Assembly: GCF_007992715.1 (NCBI RefSeq)
Contig: NZ_BKAU01000002.1
Span: 744,001 to 808,000, forward strand
Direction of reading: 5' to 3'
DNA length: 64,000 nt
From: Chitinophaga cymbidii
GTDB lineage: Bacteria > Bacteroidota > Bacteroidia > Chitinophagales > Chitinophagaceae
This document shows, piece by piece, positions 43,249-51,722 of the stretch. A model generated the notes under the pieces. The model worked only from the letters and a program-made list of their open reading frames with translations, was not told where the DNA came from and searched no databases. Made by a program: the position numbers and the translations under genes. The number at the start of each line of letters is the position of its first letter. The first letter of the stretch is position 1.

Positions 43249-43279
43249 TAAATATAAACAACATAAAATTCTGTTCCAA
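43249..43279 (-). promoter_or_regulatory. Candidate promoter of the MFS-led catabolic operon
   Basis: On the minus strand TTGG (43276-43279), 19 bases, then TATATTTA (43249-43256), each one base from consensus and with the spacing seen at the tRNA promoters. The likely start point falls inside the operator at 43221-43245. Confidence 0.45.
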
Positions 43280-43308
43280 GTCTGATCTGAACTTTAACAT
43301 TTCAGGAA

Positions 43309-44082
43309 TTACCTTTTAAAATCCTCATTTGTCAACCTTCTGTCGCCGGCATTGTTCCTTCCATGATCAAAGCCCCGTTCCCGTTCATACCTGATCATTT
43401 CTGCCGGCCTGAAGTTGAGGATAAAAGCCCTTCGGTCCGTACCGGTAGAATTTCCCCTGCTGTAATGCAGGGTACGGCCCTGGTGAAAGGTACAGGACCC
43501 CCGTTTAAGCTCCACATACGTTCCTTCTTCTTCGGAGGCGTCGCAGGTAAGCGCGCCGCCTTCCTTGCCGGCAAAGCGATGCGGCCTTACCTCTTTCAGA
43601 TTGGAGCCTGGTACGAACCACATGCAGCCATTGTCAACCGTAGCCTCATCCAGGGCCAGCCAGCAGCTCGCGGCCCGCTTATCCGGCAGGTTCAGCCAGT
43701 AAGCCTCGTCCTGGTGCCAGGGTGTAATGGTATTGGAGTATGGCGCCTTATTGATCAGCATATCGAAGTCCATTTCTGCGTCAGCGCCGATCAGCTCACG
43801 GCTGATGGCCAGGGCCCGCCGGTGATAAGGCATCGTAAGCAGTTCCTTTACAAAATCGCTTGGCCACATGATCTGGGTAATGTTCTCTTTTGCCTGACTT
43901 TTGCCCAGGCCATCCCCCAGGTCTGACCGGTTGCCGCCTGTTTTTATTTTCTCCGACAGAAAATCGTTGTAGATAGCTTTATACTGTTCAATCTCATCAG
44001 GGGTAATAATATTTTCAACGGTAAGGTATCCGTTATCATTAAAAAAGGCGATCTGTTGCGCAGATAAACAAGTCTTTTCCAT
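43309..44082 (-). CDS. Phytanoyl-CoA dioxygenase (PhyH) family protein
   Basis: The 257-residue protein has the double-stranded beta-helix fold of Fe(II)/2-oxoglutarate oxygenases. The iron ligands are visible in T-P-W-H-Q-D-E-A-Y-W near residues 118-127 and L-H-Y-S-R-G-N near 208-214, and an Arg for 2-oxoglutarate follows in T-D-R-R-A-F. Such enzymes hydroxylate varied small molecules, and the substrate here is unknown. Presence in a sugar locus suggests oxidation of a sugar or an attached group. It is divergent from the AraC gene and lies upstream of the promoter of the MFS-led operon. Confidence 0.85.
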   Translation of the reverse strand: MEKTCLSAQQIAFFNDNGYLTVENIITPDEIEQYKAIYNDFLSEKIKTGGNRSDLGDGLGKSQAKENITQIMWPSDFVKELLTMPYHRRALAISRELIGADAEMDFDMLINKAPYSNTITPWHQDEAYWLNLPDKRAASCWLALDEATVDNGCMWFVPGSNLKEVRPHRFAGKEGGALTCDASEEEGTYVELKRGSCTFHQGRTLHYSRGNSTGTDRRAFILNFRPAEMIRYERERGFDHGRNNAGDRRLTNEDFKR

Positions 44083-44233
44083 AAGTATGTATATTTATAG
44101 GTAAGACGCCCGCACAAGCAAGGAACCGGTACGGGTGTCATAGGCATATAATTGACTGGTGAGTTATTTTATCAAATTTACCTTTCAGACTGCTGTATAA
44201 CTATCAATTTAGTAGGAACATACAATTTTATAC

Positions 44234-45115
44234 ATGTCGGATTTTGATAACTGCTCCACCGCAGAAAGGAGCATTATAAATTTCAGCAAGTTCAGGCTGG
44301 AGGGAAAGGTCAAGCTGGGCAGATATTCCTATAAACACGTGCATGACGAGCTGGAAACACATTCACATGACGGAATGATGGAGATTTGTTATTGTGACAA
44401 AGGCATGCAGGTTTACGAGGTAAACGGGAAGGAATACCACATCAGGGGCGGAGATGTTTTCATTACCTTCCCCGATGAACCGCATGGAACGGCCCAGCAT
44501 CCTGAAGAGAAAGGCACTTTGTACTGGTTAATCGTACAGGTGCCGGAAAAAGAGCGTTTTCTCCATTTTGACGAGGAAGAATCGGCGGTGTTCATAATGG
44601 AGCTGATGGCCATAAAAGAAAGGCATTTTAAGGGAACCGAAGCCATGAAGAAAATGCTCGATCAGCTTTTTGCCATTCATGATGAACCGGTACAGCAGCC
44701 GGTACATAAACTACAGACACTGAACCTGATCAGCACCTTTTTGTTAACCGTCATTGAATATTCGCAGAAAAATGTAAGCAGGAAACAGTCGGACAGAATA
44801 GCTGAAATCAAGAACTACATTCATAGCAACATCTACCGGGACCTGCGTGTTGAACTGCTTGCCAAAGAACTTTGCATGTCTGGTTCCCACTTCAAAAGCT
44901 GGTTCAAGAAAGAATTCGGGATGCCACCGGTAGACTATATTTTGCGCGCCCGGGTTGAAGAGGCAAAAAAATTGCTGCTGCTACCCGATGGAGAATCGGT
45001 AACGGCCGTTGCCTTTAAACTCAATTTTTCTTCTTCACAGTATTTTGCCACCGTATTTAAAAAATATACAGGCGTAAGCCCGGCTGAATTTAAACAACGC
45101 GGCCTAAAAACCTAG
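44234..45115 (+). CDS. AraC family transcriptional regulator
   Basis: The 293-residue protein has an N-terminal cupin sensor domain (about 30-110; H-S-H-D-G-M-M-E-I-C-Y, then G-G-D-V-F-I-T-F-P-D-E-P-H) and a C-terminal pair of helix-turn-helix motifs (about 190-290). The second HTH has A-V-A-F-K-L-N-F-S-S-S-Q-Y-F-A-T-V-F-K-K-Y-T-G-V-S-P-type residues. It probably senses a sugar and activates the PhyH gene and perhaps the operon. It is divergent from the PhyH gene with 151 bases between starts and lies 61 bases before the GntR gene. Confidence 0.92.
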   Translation: MSDFDNCSTAERSIINFSKFRLEGKVKLGRYSYKHVHDELETHSHDGMMEICYCDKGMQVYEVNGKEYHIRGGDVFITFPDEPHGTAQHPEEKGTLYWLIVQVPEKERFLHFDEEESAVFIMELMAIKERHFKGTEAMKKMLDQLFAIHDEPVQQPVHKLQTLNLISTFLLTVIEYSQKNVSRKQSDRIAEIKNYIHSNIYRDLRVELLAKELCMSGSHFKSWFKKEFGMPPVDYILRARVEEAKKLLLLPDGESVTAVAFKLNFSSSQYFATVFKKYTGVSPAEFKQRGLKT

Positions 45116-45142
45116 ATGCTGTAATTTCATCTGATTATAGCC

Positions 45143-45150
45143 TATTTTTG
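45143..45150 (+). promoter_or_regulatory. -7 promoter element of the GntR gene
   Basis: TATTTTTG, identical to the tRNA promoter boxes, 26 bases before the GntR ATG. The upstream TTTG is not evident at 19-base spacing. Confidence 0.4.
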
Positions 45151-45176
45151 CCACCGAAAAATGAAAGAACAGGAAG

Positions 45177-46193
45177 ATGGGTAACAAGGAAGATGCGATC
45201 ATAAAAATTGACAATGCGCTACCGCTGCCATTGTACAAGCAGATTATTGCTTCTGTTCATGAGGCCATATCCAGGGGCAGCTTAAAGACCGGGGACATAT
45301 TGCCATCGGTAAATTCTATTGCCGCAGCACATTCACTGGCAAGGGGCTCCATCTTCAAGGCGTATAATGAATTAAAAACTGCCGGTATTATTGATTCCAT
45401 GCCCGGCAAGGGTTACTTTGTAACCAGCACCAACGTCCAGACAAAGAGAAACATTTTCCTGCTGCTCAGTACTTTTAATCCCTATCGGGAAGTTTTGTAC
45501 AATGCTTTCATTGCACAGCTCAAGGGTCAGGCAAAAGTAGACCTTTACTTCCATCATCATAACATCAGCGTCTTTGAAACGTTGATCAAAAACCACACGG
45601 CTTATTACAACACTTTTGTGATCATGCCCGAGATCAACAAAAAGACCGGCGGCATATTAAAGCAACTGGGCCCTAAAAAACTCTATATTCTTGATTCCGG
45701 TTTAAATGAATTTGGCAACGATTACCCCTGTGTCTGCCAGAATTATGAAAAAGACATTTCAGGAATCCTGAAAGCAAATTTTGCGCGGCTTAAAAAATAT
45801 AAAAGAGTCCTGCTATTATTTCCCGATAACATTAAAACGGAAGGAGTCGTAAGTGGTTTTACATCGTTCTTTAAAAAAAACGATTTTCCCGCGCAGGTGA
45901 TCAGGAATACCAGTGACTATGAACCCCGGCAGTTTGATTGCTGCATCATTATGGACGACATTGATCTGGTCAGGCTGATGCGGGCCGCGAGGGGAAAAAA
46001 ATGGAAGCTTGGAAAAGACATTGGCATTCTGTCGTACAACGAAACGCCGCTTAAAAGTATCATTGCTGATGGGATCACGACTATCACCACAGACTTTGAA
46101 CAAATGGGAAAATCAATGGCTGATATGATCAGTAAAAACAAGCCCGGGCGTATTGAAAATCCTTTCCTGATGATAGACAGGGAATCTTTTTAA
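45177..46193 (+). CDS. GntR family regulator with periplasmic-binding-protein-like sensor domain
   Basis: The 338-residue protein has an N-terminal winged helix-turn-helix (about 1-75; P-L-P-L-Y-K-Q-I-I-A-S-V, then G-D-I-L-P-S-V-N-S-I-A). A LacI-like effector-binding domain spans about 85-338 (I-F-L-L-L-S-T-F-N-P, I-G-I-L-S-Y-N-E-T-P, G-I-T-T-I-T-T-D-F). This fusion is common in Bacteroidota sugar loci and usually acts as a sugar-released repressor. It reads in the same direction as the AraC gene. The palindromic operator at 43230 is of the type bound by GntR proteins. The ATG at 45177 follows an AGGAAG ribosome site. Confidence 0.92.
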   Translation: MGNKEDAIIKIDNALPLPLYKQIIASVHEAISRGSLKTGDILPSVNSIAAAHSLARGSIFKAYNELKTAGIIDSMPGKGYFVTSTNVQTKRNIFLLLSTFNPYREVLYNAFIAQLKGQAKVDLYFHHHNISVFETLIKNHTAYYNTFVIMPEINKKTGGILKQLGPKKLYILDSGLNEFGNDYPCVCQNYEKDISGILKANFARLKKYKRVLLLFPDNIKTEGVVSGFTSFFKKNDFPAQVIRNTSDYEPRQFDCCIIMDDIDLVRLMRAARGKKWKLGKDIGILSYNETPLKSIIADGITTITTDFEQMGKSMADMISKNKPGRIENPFLMIDRESF

Positions 46194-46252
46194 TGAAAAT
46201 ATCCCCCCTTAGATTGTCGTTTTAACCCACCACGCCTCCGAGAAAACACCAG

Positions 46253-46260
46253 TACCTTTG
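46253..46260 (+). promoter_or_regulatory. -7 promoter element of the DHFR-like gene
   Basis: TACCTTTG, an exact TANNTTTG match, 18 bases before the ATG at 46279. No TTTG is seen at the expected distance. Confidence 0.35.
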
Positions 46261-46278
46261 AGGAACAAATCTGTAATT

Positions 46279-46857
46279 ATGCGCAAATTAATAATGAAGA
46301 TGTCCCTCTCCATCGACGGTTTTGTCAGCGGCCCCAATGGGGAGAACGACTGGATCTTCAGATCTTCCGATGAAACCTCAAGGGCCTGGGTCGTTGAGCG
46401 AAGCTGGGAAGCGGGCCTGATCATCATGGGCCGCAAGTCGTTTGAGGGTATGGCCCCTTACTGGCCGACTGCCACCGGGCCTTTTGCCGCGCCGATGAAT
46501 GAAATACCCAAGGGCGTTTTTACACAAAAGGGATTTAAAGGCGTTGATCTACCCGGTACGGATTCGCCCGCCGCAGCTTCCTGGGTAGGAGCACAGGTTT
46601 TCGACGGTGATCTTGCCGAAGAGATAAAGAAACTCAAATCCCAGCCGGGGAAACCGATCTGTGCGATAGGCGGCGCCGGATTCATGAGCAACCTGATAGC
46701 GACCGGACTTATAGACGAATACATTTTGGTAACACATCCTGTGGTTTTGGGCAAGGGGCTGACGATCTTCAACGGCGCCACGCAGCCAATGGATCTGAAG
46801 CTGGCGGATGTAAAGGCTTTCCCGGGAGGGATCGTAGCACGCACTTATCGCATATAG
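46279..46857 (+). CDS. Dihydrofolate reductase-like (RibD C-terminal type) protein
   Basis: The 192-residue protein begins M-R-K-L-I-M-K-M-S-L-S-I-D-G-F-V, the usual start of the YyaP/YwjB-like branch of the DHFR/RibD reductase superfamily. N-D-W-I-F-R, I-I-M-G-R-K-S-F-E-G near 52-61 and C-A-I-G-G-A-G-F near 128-136 form the NADPH site. The true substrate of these stand-alone members is generally unknown and it should not be called a folate enzyme. The frame extends 7 codons upstream to a TTG, but the ATG at 46279 fits better. Confidence 0.85.
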   Translation: MRKLIMKMSLSIDGFVSGPNGENDWIFRSSDETSRAWVVERSWEAGLIIMGRKSFEGMAPYWPTATGPFAAPMNEIPKGVFTQKGFKGVDLPGTDSPAAASWVGAQVFDGDLAEEIKKLKSQPGKPICAIGGAGFMSNLIATGLIDEYILVTHPVVLGKGLTIFNGATQPMDLKLADVKAFPGGIVARTYRI

Positions 46858-46924
46858 GGCGTAGCGTAGAAGCATTATCAGGAACATTGAAACAAAAATG
46901 CAACGCCGTTGATATTAAAAAAAG

Positions 46925-46953
46925 TTGACAGATTCTGATTTTCGCTACTTTTG
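46925..46953 (+). promoter_or_regulatory. Promoter of the metal-efflux locus, abutting the start codon
   Basis: TTG (46925-46927), 18 bases, then TACTTTTG (46946-46953), an exact -7 element. Only 5 bases separate it from the ATG at 46959, so the transcript would be leaderless or the true start lies at one of the downstream ATGs. Confidence 0.55.
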
Positions 46954-46958
46954 TTTCG

Positions 46959-47267
46959 ATGAAATTCATTGCTTTCATAATGGCCATCATGTCCCTCTCG
47001 CTCAATGCATTCTCCTGCATGGACGGGATGGCGGGCCATACTGGGAAAGCATATGAACAGGCGCAGCATGACGACAGCAACCACCAGGACCATACAGATC
47101 TGTGCTCCCCGTTCTGTGCCTGCGCCTGCTGCTCCGTTCCGGTGGTGGTTTCCCCCGTTTTCCTTGTTCCCACACCGGTTTTGATTTTCACGGCGGAGTA
47201 TAACAGTCTTCCGTTCCCTTCCACTACGGATGTTCCCTTTTCCGTATGGCAGCCTCCCCAATTGTAA
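46959..47267 (+). CDS. Small exported His/Cys-rich protein (DUF6660-like)
   Basis: The 102-residue protein has a signal peptide (about residues 1-19, ending N-A-F-S-C). A His-rich stretch follows (H-D-D-S-N-H-Q-D-H-T-D) and then a Cys cluster (C-S-P-F-C-A-C-A-C-C, about 49-58), which look like metal-binding sites. The rest is hydrophobic and Pro-rich. Proteins of this type are commonly encoded just before CzcA-like pumps in Bacteroidota, and that is the position here. It is probably a periplasmic or surface metal sensor or chelator, which is inference. The gap to the pump gene is 136 bases. Confidence 0.7.
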   Translation: MKFIAFIMAIMSLSLNAFSCMDGMAGHTGKAYEQAQHDDSNHQDHTDLCSPFCACACCSVPVVVSPVFLVPTPVLIFTAEYNSLPFPSTTDVPFSVWQPPQL

Positions 47268-47403
47268 TCTGCTCCACTATTACTTCCGATACTTTTTTTG
47301 ACTGCTATGCCTGCGGCATTCCAGGTTTCCCGTGTTTACACTGATAGCAGCGTAATGCAGGCAATGGCTCGTGCCCTTGCGTAAACCATCCATTTTTTTA
47401 GTC

Positions 47404-50400
47404 ATGCTTAACAGAATTATTCATTTCAGCATAAAGAACAAGCTGATCATCGGCCTGATGACGCTCGCGCTCGTTGCCTGGGGCATCTGGAGCGCCAGCC
47501 GGCTGCCGGTAGATGCTGTGCCTGATATCACCAACAACCAGGTACAGATCATCACGCAAACGCCTACACTGGCCGCGCAGGAAACGGAACAGCTTGTTAC
47601 CTATCCGATCGAGCAAAGCCTCGCCAACCTGCCGGACCTGGTGGAAATGCGTTCCATTTCCCGGTTCGGCTTATCCGTATTGACGGTCGTTTTTGAAGAC
47701 GATGTAGATATTTATTTCGCGCGTCAGCTTATCAACGAAAGATTGAAAGAAGCGGAAGAAAAGATCCCTCCCGGCATCGGTTCCCCTGAGCTGGCGCCGG
47801 TGAGCACCGGCCTTGGGGAAGTTTACCAGTACATCCTCCATCCGAAAAAAGGCGCGGAGAACAAGTATACCGCGATGGACCTGCGTACCATGCAGGACTG
47901 GATCGTGGCCCGGCAACTGTACGGCACCAGGGGCGTGGCGGAAGTCAACAGCTTCGGCGGGCTCCTGAAGCAATATGAGGTCGCCGTGGACCCGGACAAG
48001 CTCAAAGGCATGAACATCACCATGCCGGAGATTTTCGAAGCGCTCGCCAAAAACAACGAAAATACCGGCGGCGCCTACATCGATAAAAAACCGAACGCTT
48101 ATTTTATCCGCGGCATCGGCCTGGTGAGCAATATGGAAGATATCCGCAAGATCGTTGTGAAAACGGTGAACGGCATTCCCGTGCTGATCCGCGATGTGGC
48201 GGAAGTGAAGCTGGGAAGCGCCATCCGGTACGGTTCCGTCACTTACAACGGCGAGAAAGAAGTGGTAGGCGGTATTGTGATGATGCTGAAGGGGGCCAAC
48301 AGCGCCGCCGTCGTGAACCGGGTGAAAGAAAAGCTGGCAACTATCCAGCAATCCCTGCCGGAAGATGTGGTGATCGAAGCGTTCCTCGACCGGACGGACC
48401 TGGTGGACCGCGCCATCAGCACGGTAAAGACCAACCTGATCGAAGGCGCGCTGATCGTGATCTTCGTGCTGGTGCTCTTTCTCGGCAATCTGCGCGCCGG
48501 CCTGATCGTGGCTTCGGCGATCCCGCTATCGATGCTGTTTGCATTGGGTATGATGAATGCCTTCGGCGTGAGCGCCAACCTGATGAGCCTCGGTGCTATC
48601 GACTTCGGGCTGATCGTGGACGGCGCCGTGATCATCGTGGAAGCGACCCTTCACCATCTTGGATTGCGTAAATCGGCGATGGCGCTTACCCAGGCGGAAA
48701 TGGACGAAGAAGTGTACGTTTCCGCCGCAAAGATCAGGAACAGCGCCGCTTTCGGGGAGATCATCATCATGATCGTTTACATCCCCATCCTCACGCTGGT
48801 AGGCATTGAAGGAAAAATGTTCAAGCCCATGGCGCAGACGGTGGCCTTCGCCATCCTCGGCGCGCTGATCCTGTCGCTCACCTATATTCCGATGATGAGC
48901 GCGCTCATACTTCCCAAAACGTTATCCCGTAAAAGGAATTTTTCGGACAGGATGATGGACTTTTTTCAGCGGATGTATGCGCCGGTGCTGGCCTGGGCCA
49001 TCCGTTTCAAAGTTGCGGTGGTGGCGGTTACGGTGGCGGTTTTTGTGTTGACGGTTTTCCTGTTCGGCAGAATGGGCGGCGAATTCATCCCACAGCTGGA
49101 GGAAGGCGATTTTGCTTTCCATTGCATTTTGCCGCAGGGGACCTCGCTTTCCCAAAGCATCGAAACTTCCATGCAGGCGAGCCGGATCATCCGTGAATTT
49201 CCCGAAGTGAAAATGGTAGTGGGGAAAACGGGCAGCGCGGAGGTGCCAACGGACCCCATGCCCCCCGAAGCAACCGACCTCATCATCGTGCTGAAACCCA
49301 AATCCGAATGGACCACTGCCAAAGATTACAACGAACTGGCGGAAGCCATCCTCGAAAAGCTGGAAGTAATTCCCGGCGTTTTCTTTGAAGCCAACCAGCC
49401 TATCCAGATGCGCTTTAATGAACTGATGACCGGTGTGCGGCAGGATGTGGCGGTAAAAATATTCGGTGAGAATATAGATACGCTCGCTTCCCTGGCGCCG
49501 CGGGTAGCCGGCATCGTGCAATCGGTGAAAGGCGCCACAGAACCCCAGGTCGAGCGCACCACCGGCCTTCCGCAGATCACCATTCAGTACGACCGCGCAA
49601 GGATCGCCGCTTACGGCATGAACATACAGGACATCAACAGAACGGTGCGCACCGCCTTCGCCGGGGAGGCCGCGGGCGTGGTGTTCGAGAACGAGCGGAA
49701 GTTCGACCTCGTTGTGCGGCTGGACAGTGCCAGCCGTTCTTCCATCGGCAACGTCAGCGATCTTTTCATTTCCCTGAACAATGGTACGCAGGTGCCGTTG
49801 TCGCAGCTCGCGGACGTTTCGTTTCGCGATGGCCCGGCGCAGATCAGCCGGGAAGACGGCCGCCGCAGGGTGGTAGTCGGCTTCAACGTTCGTGACCGTG
49901 ACGTGCAGAGCGTGGTGAACGAGATCCGGGAAAAGCTGGACGCGGCCAACCTGCTACCCTCCGGGTACTTCTATACCTACGGCGGAACGTTCGAAAACCT
50001 GCAGGAAGCCTCCGCGCGCCTGCAGATCGCCGTACCGATCGCGCTGGCCCTTATTTTCCTGCTGCTGTATTTCACTTTCCGCTCCATCCGCGAATCGCTG
50101 TTGATCTTCACCGCTATTCCCATGGGCGCTATCGGCGGCGTATTTGCGCTGATGCTGCGGGGCATGCCTTTCAGTATTTCCGCGGGCGTTGGTTTCATTG
50201 CGCTTTTCGGCGTGGCCGTACTGAACGGCATCGTGCTCATCAGCACCTTTAACCAGCTGGAAAAAGAAGGGATCAGCGATGTGGTGAAGCGCGTGACCGA
50301 AGGCACCAGAATCAGGCTGCGTCCTGTACTCATGACGGCCACCGTGGCATCCTTCGGCTTCCTGCCGATGGCCCTGTCACGAGGCGCGGGCGCGGAAGTG

Positions 50401-51717
50401 CAAAAGCCGCTCGCCACGGTGGTGATCGGCGGGCTGATCACCGCTACCTTCCTCACGCTGGTGGTGCTTCCGCTGCTGTATATCTTCTTCACGCGCGGGC
50501 GCAACGTAAAATTGCCGGCCGCGGCTATCATGCTGACCGGCGGCATGCTGCTGGCCGGCACGGCCTCCGCGCAGGAACAGCGGGGCAAAAGGCTCGGCAT
50601 CAACGAGGTGCTGTCCATGCAACAACAGAACCTGCAATACCAGGTGAACGCCGCCCAGCTCAATAAAAGCAAAGCCCAGGTCAGATCCGCTGGCATACTC
50701 CCGAAAACGGGTGTTTTCGCGGAGAATGAAGACCTCCGGCCCAGCGATCATACGGGCATTCTGAAGATCGGTTTATCGCAATCCATCGCCTGGCCGGGAT
50801 TGTATAAAGCACAAAGACAGCTTTATACCGAACAGGCCCGGTATGTTCAGGCCACCGGCGCTGTGCTGGACCTTACCCTTCAACGCGATGTAAAAGCCGC
50901 TTACTATGAATTGTGGTATCTGCAGGACAACCGGCAGCTGTTCCTCCGGCTGGACAGTATCTATTCTTCCCTGTCCGCCGCCGCCGTACTGAAAGTCAGA
51001 ACGGGCGACACGCCAGGACTGGACAGTATTTCAGCACAGGCAAAGATGAAAGAGATACAGGCGCAGCTCCGGCAACTGGAAGATGATATCGGCATCCGGC
51101 AGCAAACGCTGATGCAACTGCTCAATACCGGAGAAGCCATCCTGCCGCTGAACGAGCCGCTGGAAAAACTACCGCTTCAATATGACGGCAATTCCGGCGA
51201 CACGCTGCACCCCTCGCTGGCGCTCCGGCAACAGAACGTCAACATTGCAACGGCAGGCGTTTCGGTAGCCAAAAACGAAAACCGCCCTGAATTTTCAGGA
51301 AGATTCTTCAGCCAGCGGCTGTACGGCGTGAACGATCCCTTCAGCGGCTTTTCCGTGACGGCTTCCATTCCGCTCTTCGGCATGGGCGCCTACCTCAACA
51401 AGGTGAAAGCGGCCAAAGCAGAAGCCAACGTGCAGCAGCAGCAATTTGAATATGACCGGCAGGTATTCCTGATGCAGCAGCAGCAAATCGCAAAAGAAGT
51501 AGAGAAGAACAACCGGATGCTGCATTTCTATGAATCGTCCGGCCTGCAACAGGCGGAAGAGATCATCAAAGCGGCGTCGCTGGCCTGGCGCGCGGGGGAG
51601 ATCAGCTTCGCTGAACTGTCGCAGTTCCTGACGCAGGCCATCGGCATCCGTCAGAACTACCTGGACGCGCTCAACACTTACAATCAATCCGTCATTCAGT
51701 ACAACTACTTTAACTAA
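47404..51717 (+). CDS. CzcA-type heavy metal RND pump fused to its outer membrane factor
   Basis: The 1437-residue fusion starts with an RND exporter of the heavy-metal class (about residues 1-1030, twelve membrane segments). The transmembrane motif D-F-G-L-I-V-D-G-A-V-I-I-V-E at about residues 400-413 matches the divalent-cation (zinc/cobalt/cadmium) branch rather than the copper branch. The last 380 residues are a TolC-like outer membrane factor (coiled-coil helices, R-A-G-E-I-S-F-A-E-L-S near the end). At the junction (about 1034-1058) lies a segment that looks like an intact signal peptide, M-L-L-A-G-T-A-S-A-Q. The start at 47404 matches the family N-terminus; the frame extends 11 codons more. 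Confidence 0.93.
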   Translation: MLNRIIHFSIKNKLIIGLMTLALVAWGIWSASRLPVDAVPDITNNQVQIITQTPTLAAQETEQLVTYPIEQSLANLPDLVEMRSISRFGLSVLTVVFEDDVDIYFARQLINERLKEAEEKIPPGIGSPELAPVSTGLGEVYQYILHPKKGAENKYTAMDLRTMQDWIVARQLYGTRGVAEVNSFGGLLKQYEVAVDPDKLKGMNITMPEIFEALAKNNENTGGAYIDKKPNAYFIRGIGLVSNMEDIRKIVVKTVNGIPVLIRDVAEVKLGSAIRYGSVTYNGEKEVVGGIVMMLKGANSAAVVNRVKEKLATIQQSLPEDVVIEAFLDRTDLVDRAISTVKTNLIEGALIVIFVLVLFLGNLRAGLIVASAIPLSMLFALGMMNAFGVSANLMSLGAIDFGLIVDGAVIIVEATLHHLGLRKSAMALTQAEMDEEVYVSAAKIRNSAAFGEIIIMIVYIPILTLVGIEGKMFKPMAQTVAFAILGALILSLTYIPMMSALILPKTLSRKRNFSDRMMDFFQRMYAPVLAWAIRFKVAVVAVTVAVFVLTVFLFGRMGGEFIPQLEEGDFAFHCILPQGTSLSQSIETSMQASRIIREFPEVKMVVGKTGSAEVPTDPMPPEATDLIIVLKPKSEWTTAKDYNELAEAILEKLEVIPGVFFEANQPIQMRFNELMTGVRQDVAVKIFGENIDTLASLAPRVAGIVQSVKGATEPQVERTTGLPQITIQYDRARIAAYGMNIQDINRTVRTAFAGEAAGVVFENERKFDLVVRLDSASRSSIGNVSDLFISLNNGTQVPLSQLADVSFRDGPAQISREDGRRRVVVGFNVRDRDVQSVVNEIREKLDAANLLPSGYFYTYGGTFENLQEASARLQIAVPIALALIFLLLYFTFRSIRESLLIFTAIPMGAIGGVFALMLRGMPFSISAGVGFIALFGVAVLNGIVLISTFNQLEKEGISDVVKRVTEGTRIRLRPVLMTATVASFGFLPMALSRGAGAEVQKPLATVVIGGLITATFLTLVVLPLLYIFFTRGRNVKLPAAAIMLTGGMLLAGTASAQEQRGKRLGINEVLSMQQQNLQYQVNAAQLNKSKAQVRSAGILPKTGVFAENEDLRPSDHTGILKIGLSQSIAWPGLYKAQRQLYTEQARYVQATGAVLDLTLQRDVKAAYYELWYLQDNRQLFLRLDSIYSSLSAAAVLKVRTGDTPGLDSISAQAKMKEIQAQLRQLEDDIGIRQQTLMQLLNTGEAILPLNEPLEKLPLQYDGNSGDTLHPSLALRQQNVNIATAGVSVAKNENRPEFSGRFFSQRLYGVNDPFSGFSVTASIPLFGMGAYLNKVKAAKAEANVQQQQFEYDRQVFLMQQQQIAKEVEKNNRMLHFYESSGLQQAEEIIKAASLAWRAGEISFAELSQFLTQAIGIRQNYLDALNTYNQSVIQYNYFN

Positions 51718-51722
51718 TAACT

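Noticed and set aside
27199..46193. Mobile element ends or an integrase explaining the lower G+C block
   Set aside because: No transposase, integrase, tRNA-linked direct repeat or terminal inverted repeat was found at either edge.
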